DNA from: Methylobacter sp015476545
GTDB taxonomy: Bacteria; Pseudomonadota; Gammaproteobacteria; Methylococcales; Methylomonadaceae
Length of the DNA: 64,000 nucleotides
Assembly (NCBI RefSeq): GCF_052162025.1
Contig: NZ_CP197401.1
Location: 3,844,001-3,908,000, forward strand
Reading direction: 5' to 3'
Below the pieces are notes generated by a model. It ran no database searches. It was not told where the DNA came from and worked only from the letters and a program-made list of their open reading frames with translations. The position numbers were made by a program, and so were the translations under genes. This document shows, piece after piece, positions 54,895 through 63,091 of this stretch (the first letter of the stretch is position 1; each line of letters opens with the position of its first letter).

Positions 54895-56100
54895 ATGACC
54901 AACCACTTCAACTTCACTAAGCCCAAGCTTGAAAGCCTGCCCTGCCCTGAATCTGGCGAACGTATCACCTACCATGATACCCATAAGAACGCCGCAGGAT
55001 TGCAGTTAAGAAGCACCAGCACGGCCAAGACATTCTTTATTCAACGACGCATGGACGGCAAGCCCGAGCGTATGACCATAGGCCGTTTCCCTGATGTATC
55101 GATAGAGAACGCCAGAAAAGAGGCGGCAAGACTTACGGCCTTGATTGCACAGGGGATAAACCCGCTTAATGATGTCAGGGCGTTAAAGACTGAGACCACC
55201 TTGCAGGAATTGTTTGATAACTTCCTTGAACATCGGCGCAACCGTAGAGGGGCTTATCTATCCGAACGGACAAAGCAAGGGTATAGGTATGACTTCGGGC
55301 TTTACCTTTCAAAATGGGGAAACCGGAAGCTATCGCAATTTAAAGACACTGAATTTGGGCGACTCCATGCTGAAATTGGCAAGCATCACCCTGTAACCGC
55401 TAATAGAGTTATTGCGCTGGCATCCAGTTTATTCAGCTATGCAGGCGAACAGAGATTGTTTAAGGGGCCGAATCCGGCAATGGGGATAAGGAAGTTTTCT
55501 GAGAACAAGCGCGACAGGTTCTTGCAGTCTGATGAATTACCGGCTTTCTTTCAATCACTGGCGGAAGAACCAAGCCAAACATTCAGGGATTATTTTTTAA
55601 TCTCACTGTTGACGGGGGCGCGCCGCTCAAATGTATTGGCTATGCAATGGCGGGAAATCAATCTTGACCGGGCGGAGTGGCGCATACCAACCACCAAGAA
55701 CGGAACACCGCAGACTGTCACCTTATCGCCTCAAGCGGTCGAGATATTACGGCAGCGGATTGGCTGTGATGATGCCTGGGTATTTCCCGGCACTGGCAAG
55801 ACAGGTCATATCATGGAGCCAAAAAAGGCTTGGAAGCGCGTTTTAGAGCGGGCTGGCCTTGAGGACTTAAGGATTCATGACTTACGGCGGACGTTAGGCA
55901 GTTGGCAGGCGAAAAGCGGCGCGTCACTGGTTATCATCGGCAAGTCTCTGAATCATCAAAGCCCCAGCACCACGGCGATATATGCAAGGCTTGACCAAGA
56001 CCCGGTTAGAGAATCAGTCAATAAGGCCGTTGATGCCATGCTTGAGGCTGGCGGATTAATAGAAACGGCACAGGTACTGCCTTTAAAAAGAAAGGTATAA
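54895..56100 (+). CDS. P4-type tyrosine recombinase (integrase)
   Basis: Integrates the element into the 3' end of tRNA-Thr(CGT). It has 401 residues: an N-terminal DUF4102-like arm-binding domain (about 1-90, GLQLRSTSTAKTFFIQRRMD), a core-binding SAM-like domain (about 100-190), and the catalytic domain with arginine in LLTGARRSNVLAMQWREI (about 241), HxxR in HDLRRTLGSW (about 328) and the tyrosine in NHQSPSTTAIYARLD (about 361). All catalytic residues are present, so it should be active. TAGCACC repeats overlap its leader and could let it control its own expression. Confidence 0.93.
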   Translation: MTNHFNFTKPKLESLPCPESGERITYHDTHKNAAGLQLRSTSTAKTFFIQRRMDGKPERMTIGRFPDVSIENARKEAARLTALIAQGINPLNDVRALKTETTLQELFDNFLEHRRNRRGAYLSERTKQGYRYDFGLYLSKWGNRKLSQFKDTEFGRLHAEIGKHHPVTANRVIALASSLFSYAGEQRLFKGPNPAMGIRKFSENKRDRFLQSDELPAFFQSLAEEPSQTFRDYFLISLLTGARRSNVLAMQWREINLDRAEWRIPTTKNGTPQTVTLSPQAVEILRQRIGCDDAWVFPGTGKTGHIMEPKKAWKRVLERAGLEDLRIHDLRRTLGSWQAKSGASLVIIGKSLNHQSPSTTAIYARLDQDPVRESVNKAVDAMLEAGGLIETAQVLPLKRKV

Positions 56101-56106
56101 TGGTTT

Positions 56107-56162
56107 TAACCGGATAGGCCGACGGGCTGACAAGGCGGATTCATCACCCCGCTTTCCGGTTA
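56107..56162. repeat. Inverted repeat after the integrase gene
   Basis: TAACCGGA (56107-56114) and its complement (56155-56162) with an inner GCGG/CCGC pair. It lies between the integrase stop and the next gene. No T-run. Confidence 0.45.
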
Positions 56163-56199
56163 TCTTCTCGTGATGACAGCACTTTGATGGAGTGCGAAC

Positions 56200-56775
56200 A
56201 TGATTACAAAAATACTACCCTTACGGGGTGATCATTTTGATTTACCTGATGAAGATTTAGGCAAATTAATTCTTGGCTTATGGATAATGAACAGGGCCGA
56301 GGTTTGCGGCATTGACCCGCAGAATATCCCACAAGAAGCGGCGAGAATCATTGTAGAGGCCACACAAAAGCTACCTGATGACAACGTAAGCAGTGAACTC
56401 GACACGCTGTTTTTATCCGTTAGATTGGCGGCAAATGGCAAGTTTGAAGCAGCCGGTAAAAAATTAAAGTCTTATGTCCATCAACGTGCTGAACATGCCG
56501 CATTAACGAATATAGCCTTAAACATGGATGATGATTCAAGGCGCGGGGCTAAAGTAAGACTGGCGGCAAGTCGCGGGCATAATAAGACGCATGGAGACCC
56601 GATAGAAAAAGAGATTATGCGCCGTAAATGCCTGAAATTAATGGCGGATATTCGCAAAAGTAACCCGCACCTTAAACCCCATGCGGTATACACACGAGCA
56701 GCGGAAAAATCAGAATCAGTGCTGGGTGAAAAGGTCAGCTATAAGAAGTTTTATCGCATTGAAAACCCCACGTAA
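56200..56775 (+). CDS. Hypothetical island protein
   Basis: 191 residues starting MITKILPLRGDHFDLPDEDL. The first two thirds are helical (LGKLILGLWIMNRAEVCGID, AARIIVEATQKLPDDNVSSE) and the C-terminal third is basic (MRRKCLKLMADIRKSNPHLK, KKFYRIENPT), suggesting nucleic-acid binding. No family recognised. It sits between integrase and the AlpA-like regulator, where P4-type elements often carry regulators. Confidence 0.65.
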   Translation: MITKILPLRGDHFDLPDEDLGKLILGLWIMNRAEVCGIDPQNIPQEAARIIVEATQKLPDDNVSSELDTLFLSVRLAANGKFEAAGKKLKSYVHQRAEHAALTNIALNMDDDSRRGAKVRLAASRGHNKTHGDPIEKEIMRRKCLKLMADIRKSNPHLKPHAVYTRAAEKSESVLGEKVSYKKFYRIENPT

Positions 56776-56780
56776 CAATT

Positions 56781-56806
56781 TTGGACAGAAACCGGCCACT
56801 GTCCAA
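56781..56806. promoter_or_regulatory. Operator-like inverted repeat upstream of the AlpA-like gene
   Basis: TTGGACA and its exact complement TGTCCAA separated by 12 bases, about 60 bases before the regulator ATG at 56865. The half-site TTGGACA also resembles a -35 box, so binding here could block transcription. It may be bound by the AlpA-like protein itself. Confidence 0.5.
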
Positions 56807-56864
56807 AGTCCAATTTCATACCATGATGCCATGTTAAATCAATACCCATTGGAGGGTTCACAAC

Positions 56865-57098
56865 ATGGCTACAAACACTCAACCCCGCCCAACTGTTCAC
56901 CAAGTCGCATTAGCATTAACTGAGCTTATCACTTCTCAGGAAGCCGCCGAGTATCTGGGCGTCACTTATAAAACTTTAGAAGTTTGGCGCTCAACAAAGC
57001 GGTATCACATTCCTTATATAAAGGTTGGTCGTTTGGTCAGATATAGGAAGTCTGACTTAGAAGCCTTTTTGCTTTCACGGACGCAAGGAGGCGAATAA
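56865..57098 (+). CDS. AlpA/excisionase-family helix-turn-helix protein
   Basis: 77 residues. The stretch ITSQEAAEYLGVTYKTLEVW followed by IPYIKVGRLVRYRKSDLEAF is the MerR/AlpA winged-helix pattern used by excisionases and prophage regulators. An N-terminal 20 residues precede it. The ATG at 56865 has a GGAGG about 13 bases upstream. It probably directs excision with the integrase or activates the element's genes. Its stop overlaps the next start as TAATG. Confidence 0.88.
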   Translation: MATNTQPRPTVHQVALALTELITSQEAAEYLGVTYKTLEVWRSTKRYHIPYIKVGRLVRYRKSDLEAFLLSRTQGGE

Positions 57099-57259
57099 TG
57101 AAAGCGATTAGACAGCCAACCCGAGGGGGTATCCTCGGGAAAGCCAAAAGAAACAAACACTTGCATGGTGATTGTATCACGGTAAGGTTTAGTGCGCTTA
57201 ATCTATTTTATGGGCTGGTAATCGCTTATTGGCTGGTCATGATATTGGGGGCGCTATGA
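57098..57259 (+). CDS. 53-residue basic peptide with a C-terminal membrane segment
   Basis: An open frame from ATG 57098 (overlapping the previous stop) to TGA 57259, which overlaps the next ATG at 57256. The product is very basic at first (MKAIRQPTRGGILGKAKRNK) and hydrophobic at the end (LNLFYGLVIAYWLVMILGAL). The exact overlaps on both sides suggest it is translated as part of the operon. A 7-bp hairpin (CCCGAGG/CCTCGGG, 57120-57139) lies within it. No family known. Confidence 0.55.
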   Translation: MKAIRQPTRGGILGKAKRNKHLHGDCITVRFSALNLFYGLVIAYWLVMILGAL

Positions 57260-58104
57260 ACGCTCTCGACATTATCAGCCAATTCAAAAGCGCCATGCTT
57301 GATGCTGGCATCGTGCCTCCAGAACATATAATTGCTGACGGCGCGCTTCATCGCTTCAAAATAGACGACAAGCTAAACGGCTCATACGCTTTGCATCTTG
57401 ATACGCCCCCTGCCGGATGGTTCAAGGATTGGAAACAAGGTATCAAGGAGAATTGGAGGCTCAATTCCAATCATCGGCTTTCTGACTTAGAGCGCCAAGC
57501 AATAGCGGAACGGGCGCGGATATACGGCCAGCGCAAACGAGAGGAAGAGCGCGCCAGACACCGGGCAGCAGCCAGCAAAGCCAATGCTATTTGGAGCCAA
57601 TCAAAACCGGCTGAATCCAATCATTCATATCTCAGAAGAAAGAAAGTAAACCCACATGGCATCCGGGCAGGTCGCGGGAATTTAATCATTCCGTTGTTCG
57701 ATAAGTCGCGCCAGATCGTGAACTTGCAGTTTATCGATGCGGCAGGCGGTAAGCGTTTCCTTTCAGGCGGCAAGAAAAAGGGCTGCTTTTTCCAGATGGG
57801 CAATGTTATCGACCCGACAGAAAGGATTTGCGTCGTTGAGGGCTATGCCACTGGCGCTTCCGTTTATGAGCATACCGGCTGCCCTACCTTTGTGGCGTTT
57901 GATAGTGGCAACTTGGAGCCGGTCGCTATCGTTTTACGCAAGCTATACCCGGACGTTGAAATAATTGTTTATGGCGATAACGATTCATCAGGCGTAGGGC
58001 AGAAAGCCGCGAGAGCCGCCGCGATTGCTTGCGGTGGCTTATACACGATACCAGAAGAACCGGACTCTGACTGGAATGATGTTTTTGGGGGCGGCAATGA
58101 ATGA
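57256..58104 (+). CDS. Toprim-domain primase-like protein
   Basis: Start at ATG 57256 (MNALDIISQFKSAMLDAGIV), 282 residues. The N-terminal half has a DUF-like fold with WFKDWKQGIKENWRLN and a helical linker; the C-terminal half is a Toprim domain: ICVVEGYATGASVYEHTG (the glutamate of motif 1) and IIVYGDNDSSGVGQKAAR (the DxD motif). This is the RepB/DUF5906-partner primase type of P4-like elements, which primes element replication. Its end overlaps the helicase start by 8 bases. Confidence 0.88.
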   Translation: MNALDIISQFKSAMLDAGIVPPEHIIADGALHRFKIDDKLNGSYALHLDTPPAGWFKDWKQGIKENWRLNSNHRLSDLERQAIAERARIYGQRKREEERARHRAAASKANAIWSQSKPAESNHSYLRRKKVNPHGIRAGRGNLIIPLFDKSRQIVNLQFIDAAGGKRFLSGGKKKGCFFQMGNVIDPTERICVVEGYATGASVYEHTGCPTFVAFDSGNLEPVAIVLRKLYPDVEIIVYGDNDSSGVGQKAARAAAIACGGLYTIPEEPDSDWNDVFGGGNE

Positions 58105-59806
58105 CTTGGACTTTGAAAAATCCGGCGGAGCCAACCGGCTAATAAATCCATTGCTCGATGATGAACAGCAAATATATGAAGTTAGCAATGATAGAGCACA
58201 TAGAGCACCTTCAGCACTGGCGCGGCCTCCAACCGACATTGATAGAGCATCACTCTCAAAAAATGCTCTATCAGATGATGTTGATGACGAATCAAACAGC
58301 GACACCGGCAGCGAAAAAGATTCGATTTTAGCAGCTCGATTGGCGACTGTTTTAAAGAATGTCTTATGTTTTGATGATGTGAGCGGCGATTGGCATTTGC
58401 AGCAGTCAGGGGTATGGAGGCCCGTCAGCAAAAAGCGAGCCGTAAAGATTATTAGCCGTTCGCTTTATGGTGCGCTGCCGCATGGCTTCTCAATGAGCAA
58501 ACTTAACAGCATGGAAGCTTTTTTGACAATTCACTTGCTTTTAGACGGGTGGCAGGCCGATAAAAACCTGCTTCCGCTCAAGAATGGCATTTTGAATATT
58601 CAAACAAAGGAACTGGTGCCCTATACCCACAGGCACAGGCTCAACTGGCAACTGCCTTATGACTATGATTCCAGCGCAAAAATAAAAGTCATCAAGGAAT
58701 GGCTATCAGATGCAACCGGCAATGATGCCGAAGCAATCAGCATTATTCGTGCATTTTTCAGAATGGCGTTAGTGGGGGGTGATGTTCAAAAATTCCTTGA
58801 ATTGATCGGCCCGGGCGGTACTGGTAAATCAACATTAATAAGGCTGTTTGAATCGTTTATCGGAAAGCAGAACCAAGCAACAACCGATTTAAAAAATCTT
58901 GAAAACAATAGGTTTGAAGTGGCGAACATATACGGCAAGAAGCTGGTTGTAATTAACGACTCGGCCCGTTATGGCGGTGAGGTTCCCACACTGAAAGCAA
59001 TAACCGGGGGCGATCCGGTACGGCACGAAAAAAAGAACCAGCAGCAAGGGGAGTCTTTTATTTATGCAGGTGTTGTCGTTATCGCTGCCAATGAGCCTAT
59101 ACAGTCATCAGATTACACAAGCGGCCTGATCAGGCGGAGGATGCCGGTTCCATTCAGGAGGAAAATTACTGATGAAGATAAGGCAAAGTGGGCCAGTGTT
59201 GGCGGAATTGAAACGGCCATGAAATCAGAACTGGCAGGTTTGCTTAACTGGGTTTTGGAAATGACCGATGACGAAATGAGGGCGGCTATTGGCGGCATTA
59301 ATGGCGGCATGACCAAGGCGCAGCGGGAGCACTTGATAAGCACGAACAAAATAGCCGCTTGGTTGGATGATAATGTGGTCATTGATAGCCAGGCGATTAC
59401 TTATATAGGAGTTAGCACGACAAAAGAAACTGATGCCGATATACGGCAAGAACTGATAAACGAAAAGCTCTATTCCAATTATGAGCGATGGTGCTATGAA
59501 AGCAATGCCCATCCAATAGCACAAAATAGATTCACGGATAATCTAGCCGATGTATGCGAGCAAATAAAAATTCCCGTTGAAAAAGGCCGAAACAAACAAG
59601 GCCGCTTTATCAAGGGGCTTGCAATCCGGCGTGATTGGCATACCGATAAAACGCCAGTAACTAAGGCTGATATTAATGACAGTGCTCTATCAAATGATAA
59701 AAGTGCTCTATCAGTGCTCTATCAAACCCGCGCCAGTGCTGAAGGTGCTCTATGTGTCGGGAAAAACTTATCTGTAAAAAAACACGATAACAAGGAGCGT
59801 TTCTGA
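58097..59806 (+). CDS. D5/P4-type superfamily III helicase (phage/plasmid primase family)
   Basis: I take the ATG at 58097 (MNDLDFEKSGGANRL), giving 569 residues. Walker A is LELIGPGGTGKSTLIRLFES (about 236), the Walker B/C region is KKLVVINDSARYGGEVPTLK and VVVIAANEPIQSSDYTSGL, and an arginine finger is in GLIRRRMPVPFRRK; the N-terminal D5 part is about 150-215. It would unwind the element's origin with the Toprim primase. Both ends of the gene carry copies of a repeated GATAGAGCA motif, which read as Ser/Ala/Leu-rich protein (SALARPP near the start, SALSNDKSALSVLYQ near the end). Confidence 0.88.
   Translation: MNDLDFEKSGGANRLINPLLDDEQQIYEVSNDRAHRAPSALARPPTDIDRASLSKNALSDDVDDESNSDTGSEKDSILAARLATVLKNVLCFDDVSGDWHLQQSGVWRPVSKKRAVKIISRSLYGALPHGFSMSKLNSMEAFLTIHLLLDGWQADKNLLPLKNGILNIQTKELVPYTHRHRLNWQLPYDYDSSAKIKVIKEWLSDATGNDAEAISIIRAFFRMALVGGDVQKFLELIGPGGTGKSTLIRLFESFIGKQNQATTDLKNLENNRFEVANIYGKKLVVINDSARYGGEVPTLKAITGGDPVRHEKKNQQQGESFIYAGVVVIAANEPIQSSDYTSGLIRRRMPVPFRRKITDEDKAKWASVGGIETAMKSELAGLLNWVLEMTDDEMRAAIGGINGGMTKAQREHLISTNKIAAWLDDNVVIDSQAITYIGVSTTKETDADIRQELINEKLYSNYERWCYESNAHPIAQNRFTDNLADVCEQIKIPVEKGRNKQGRFIKGLAIRRDWHTDKTPVTKADINDSALSNDKSALSVLYQTRASAEGALCVGKNLSVKKHDNKERF
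58190..58272. repeat. GATAGAGCA repeats and left arm of a 29-bp inverted repeat
   Basis: GATAGAGCAC at 58190, ATAGAGCACC at 58200, GATAGAGCAT at 58241 and inverted TGCTCTATC at 58264. Bases 58197-58225 are the exact reverse complement of 59728-59756. All lie in the first part of the helicase gene. Confidence 0.85.
59682..59756. repeat. GTGCTCTATC repeats and right arm of the 29-bp inverted repeat
   Basis: GTGCTCTATC at 59682, 59703 and 59714, and GTGCTCTATG at 59745, with spacings of 21, 11 and 31, near whole helical turns. The arm 59728-59756 pairs perfectly with 58197-58225. All lie in the last codons of the helicase gene. Confidence 0.85.
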
Positions 59807-60111
59807 TGCGTGTACTAAATCAGATCAGTCATGCCGGGTTCACTCTAACGCTGGTTGATGGCTTTATTGAAGTAAGCCCGGCAGACCAGCTAAACCAGCA
59901 ACAGCGGAAATTCCTGAAAACCCACAGAGCCGAGATTATCAGCGAGCTACAGGAAGAACAGAAGATTCTTGATTGGCTTGCATCCATTGGCGAAACCGAC
60001 CCGGAAATCATCGAGGACACTCTGAACAGATGCCGAGCGGATAGTGAGGCGCTGGAGTATTTTCTCAGGCGCGCCAATATGCCATTGAACACAGAATCAA
60101 TGAGGAATTGA
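59806..60111 (+). CDS. TubC-N-like small protein
   Basis: 101 residues, start overlapping the helicase stop. The first 50 residues (GFTLTLVDGFIEVSPADQLN, RKFLKTHRAEIISELQEEQK) match the TubC docking-domain pattern, a short beta-alpha module frequent in genes of integrative elements, where the role is not docking of synthases but is unknown. The second half is helical and acidic. Confidence 0.75.
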   Translation: MRVLNQISHAGFTLTLVDGFIEVSPADQLNQQQRKFLKTHRAEIISELQEEQKILDWLASIGETDPEIIEDTLNRCRADSEALEYFLRRANMPLNTESMRN

Positions 60112-60114
60112 ACG

Positions 60115-60261
60115 ATGATTAAGCAGACTTATAAATCACTTGCCGAGCTTAAAGCCCAGTATCGCGAAGTGGAGCAGGACAGGCGTAAACGAGAGTACGA
60201 TCAGAAGAAGCTGGAGCGGAAGTTATCCAGAATGAGCAAGTGTTCTGATTTTGCAAAGTGA
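60115..60261 (+). CDS. 48-residue basic coiled-coil peptide
   Basis: An open frame from ATG 60115 to TGA 60261, 3 bases after the previous stop, reading MIKQTYKSLAELKAQYREVE and then a strongly charged helix (QDRRKREYDQKKLERKLSRM). It looks like a translated short gene at the end of the replication operon, before the terminator at 60346. Confidence 0.55.
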   Translation: MIKQTYKSLAELKAQYREVEQDRRKREYDQKKLERKLSRMSKCSDFAK

Positions 60262-60345
60262 GGGAAAGTGCAAATGGGAAAAGATAGAGACAAATTCCCT
60301 GATATAACAGAGAAATAACAGGACCGCCATTGATTCCCGATATAG

Positions 60346-60373
60346 AAAAGGCTGGCTTAATGCTGGCCTTTTT
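60346..60373 (+). terminator. Rho-independent terminator ending the replication operon
   Basis: AAAAGGCTGGC, loop TTAAT, GCTGGCCTTTT: an 11-bp stem with two G-T pairs and a following T-run. It lies 85 bases after the 48-codon frame. Confidence 0.8.
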
Positions 60374-60603
60374 ATGTTCGCTTGTTTTAACAAGGAAATA
60401 ACAATCATTATCACTAAGTATGATAATAAAACAACTACCAATCAGTAATTCTGATATACAGATGAAAGCCAATTCTATAATAGAAAAATTTAGATATAAG
60501 CAATACGTATGCTTAAAATAAGCAATAATAATCAATGGCTTATCTGAATAAAATACTTATATTTAGATGAAAAAATCAACTAAATCGAATTATAAGATAT
60601 ACC

Positions 60604-60786
60604 ATGAACACACAAGACCACATACCAAGCCGGGCAGAGTTTCTGGCGATGAAGCAACAGGGCTATAGTGAGCAGGACTTCATCAGGATGTTTCAAAAAC
60701 TTAAATTTAACCCTATTGATACACTAAATTTGAATCAATGCTTCATCTCATATTGGTATACCCCAACAGAACAAAGCCAAGCTTAA
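60604..60786 (+). CDS. Hypothetical 60-residue protein
   Basis: Product MNTQDHIPSRAEFLAMKQQG and onward with YSEQDFIRMFQKLKFNP, a short helical protein. Upstream DNA is AT-rich and no clear ribosome site is seen, so this is a tentative gene. No family known. Confidence 0.45.
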   Translation: MNTQDHIPSRAEFLAMKQQGYSEQDFIRMFQKLKFNPIDTLNLNQCFISYWYTPTEQSQA

Positions 60787-60837
60787 TAATGTGAGCAATG
60801 CACAATACGTCTGCCAACTAGGTAAAAATTTAAGCAG

Positions 60838-61341
60838 CTATTTCTTATAACCACGCCCGTCCAAGATATACCAGGATCTGTCCGCAGGCATTTCAAAAGG
60901 CTTAAAAGAAAATACACCACTTGTTAAAGGCGGAATTGGTGAATCCACCTCTAGAACTAGACCTGCCCTAGTTTTGTAATCTCTGTATTGTTTGGTCTTG
61001 TTGTCAACAATACGGACTGTCAGCGAGGCAATATGCCACTCATTGTCTCCATTGAATATGTCACCCTCGTAGTACCCGTAATCTGTCATTCTCGCATTAC
61101 CTTTAATTTTTTCAATTACGGAGCTTGGTAGTTCGACACTATTATCTTCTGGTGTTTTTTTTGGAAACTTCTTTTGACATGACTGCCGTATCATTTTGGC
61201 TGCAACATCGCTTGTGACGCCTTTCATGCTTTCTAAAATACATTCATCATAATCTGAAGGACCGCCTAACCAGCCTGCGTACGTTACTGATGAAAAAAGG
61301 CAAGAAAAAATGAAGGTCATATATATTCTTCTTTTTCCCAT
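60838..61341 (-). CDS. Secreted island cargo protein A
   Basis: 167 residues with a signal peptide (MGKRRIYMTFIFSCLFSSVT, cleavage near AYA). The mature part has cysteines in YDECILESMKGVTSDVAAKM and RQSCQKKF, likely a disulfide-stabilised helical hairpin, followed by strands (DNEWHIASLTVRIVDNKTKQ, RAGLVLEVDSPIPPL) and DRSWYILDGRGYKK. Reads like a periplasmic or extracytoplasmic domain. Not recognised. Confidence 0.65.
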   Translation of the reverse strand: MGKRRIYMTFIFSCLFSSVTYAGWLGGPSDYDECILESMKGVTSDVAAKMIRQSCQKKFPKKTPEDNSVELPSSVIEKIKGNARMTDYGYYEGDIFNGDNEWHIASLTVRIVDNKTKQYRDYKTRAGLVLEVDSPIPPLTSGVFSFKPFEMPADRSWYILDGRGYKK

Positions 61342-61461
61342 AATCTCATTTAATTCCTTGTTTATCTATCGAATTATTATCAGATCAGCTGGCAACAATA
61401 TGTCAAAATCTGCCATTCAATATTTATGTTAGTCTATTTACTAACGTTACCCAAAACTGTT

Positions 61462-62178
61462 TTACGGGTTACAATCTGACTTTCTTATAAGTGCACTAAT
61501 AACAAATTTCCTATTTTTATCAAAATAAGAATAACGCATACTTATACCTCTATCAATTAAAGGTCTTATGTCTGGATGAGAACACGCGTAATTAGTACGT
61601 TCATTTTTTAAATCATTAGCGTCTATATTAATTTGCGCAGCTTCTAATGTTGTTACCCTATATGAAAAGTCGAGTTCATGATCAAGTGGTGTGACAACAA
61701 AACACTCTGTTATTTTGTCAACCATCATTGGAAGGGTTTTGTTTAAATTGCTAGCAATAGCACTAAGATGCTCAAAAGAGCCCCAATCTTCTGATTGTTT
61801 CTTGACTATAGCATCTAATAAATAGTCAAATTGCTCTATGGCTACGTTTTTCACAGGGTCGTTTATTCGATCGATGCAGAATGCTCGAGTCATTGCTAAT
61901 GATTCTCTTAAAAGCATCGTGAGCTGATTATTTTTTCTGACAAACTGAAGCGCTTTAGCTTTTGCAGAAAAACTATTAAAAGCTAAGTCGCCCACATGGG
62001 AAGCAATTATTTCTTTAAATTCTGCTGCTTGCGCTTCAGTAGCTGGCGAATTAAGAGCTTGATCCACAGTATTTGCTGTGCCCCCTAATGTATTGAAATG
62101 CCCGCATGTCATTGCTTGTGCTGGAGATGTAATAATCAATACGAGAATTGAAGATAAATATAAGATGATCTTACCCAT
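61462..62178 (-). CDS. Secreted island cargo protein B
   Basis: 238 residues with a signal peptide (MGKIILYLSSILVLIITSPA, cut after AQA). The mature part begins MTCGHFNTLGGTANTVDQAL and is mainly helical; cysteines are at about 25, 101, 163, 202 and 236. No catalytic motif seen. Lies 120 bases upstream of protein A on the same strand, possibly co-transcribed. Confidence 0.65.
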   Translation of the reverse strand: MGKIILYLSSILVLIITSPAQAMTCGHFNTLGGTANTVDQALNSPATEAQAAEFKEIIASHVGDLAFNSFSAKAKALQFVRKNNQLTMLLRESLAMTRAFCIDRINDPVKNVAIEQFDYLLDAIVKKQSEDWGSFEHLSAIASNLNKTLPMMVDKITECFVVTPLDHELDFSYRVTTLEAAQINIDANDLKNERTNYACSHPDIRPLIDRGISMRYSYFDKNRKFVISALIRKSDCNP

Positions 62179-62213
62179 ACAGTGCCTTTTTTAGCTTTTT
62201 CTAGCAGATAATC

Positions 62214-62251
62214 TGAGCCTGGCTATTTTCAAACGCGAGGCGTTACAGTTA
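62214..62251. repeat. 38-bp repeat, copy 1
   Basis: Shares 32 of 38 bases with 63304-63341 in the same orientation. Each copy includes ATTTTCAAACGC. Both lie in non-coding parts of the cargo end. Confidence 0.6.
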
Positions 62252-62461
62252 GTCAGCTAATCAAAGAACTACTGTAGAGATTCATTAGTCGATTATCAAG
62301 TTATTATATTTCGCAGATTCAGAGTACTTACATGTAGCGAAAGGAGAGATTCGAGAGAGCTTCATAAGTACATGTGCAAAATAAACCTGGTATTTTTTAG
62401 GGCTGCTTGCGAAAAGTAGTCAATAAAAACAGATATATAGCTGATGTTGTCGACTGAATAA

Positions 62462-63091
62462 TTATACAAAGGTACTTATCAGTTCTGAACGTGCCTCTTC
62501 AAGAATTATCTTACGTGCCTCTTCAACAGACTCATATACTTTATCCAGATATTCTTTATTGCATGAACTAAAATTGTCTGCTTCCCAATTTGAAATATAC
62601 AACGCTTTTAAAGCTTCAACCGCCCGTTCTGAAATAACTATTTCAGCTGGGCCATGCAGTTGTTGAATTTTCTTAAGTGCCTCATAACCAATTTTTGACT
62701 GATTTATGTAATATTCGCTTTTTCCTATTTCTTCATCACGCTGCTCAGAACCGGGATACATATAACAGTCCAGTCTGACAGACAAAGACATCTCGAGATT
62801 ATAAAGAGCCTCAAGAAGGCTGGAGTAATATTTTTCCTTTAAATTCCAACTTTGTTGATGCAGCCAATTTCCTTTCGCTAATTCGACTTTAATTCCTTCT
62901 GTTTCTGCTGTTGTTTTCTTAAGTTGCGCGAGAATTGACTCATAATCTTCTTTTGTTGCTAAGTTCTCGGCTTTTTTCTTGAGATAACTTTTAAAATAAC
63001 TTTTGAAATGGACTATTAAATAAGCTACCACAAATAGAGCAGCTACATTAATAGCGCTTATAATTTCTTCTTGAGTCATTTCTTCTTCCAT
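62462..63091 (-). CDS. Single-pass membrane protein with a long coiled coil
   Basis: 209 residues. One N-terminal membrane segment (about 14-28, NVAALFVVAYLIVHF), then a charged coiled-coil region (KKKAENLATKEDYESILAQL, TAETEGIKVELAKGN) and a helical C-terminal domain with KEKYYSSLLEALYNLEMSLS and EARKIILEEARSEL. The motif AENLATKEDYE occurs in hypothetical proteins of many mobile elements, function not established. Start at the ATG at 63091; M5 is an alternative. Confidence 0.7.
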   Translation of the reverse strand: MEEEMTQEEIISAINVAALFVVAYLIVHFKSYFKSYLKKKAENLATKEDYESILAQLKKTTAETEGIKVELAKGNWLHQQSWNLKEKYYSSLLEALYNLEMSLSVRLDCYMYPGSEQRDEEIGKSEYYINQSKIGYEALKKIQQLHGPAEIVISERAVEALKALYISNWEADNFSSCNKEYLDKVYESVEEARKIILEEARSELISTFV

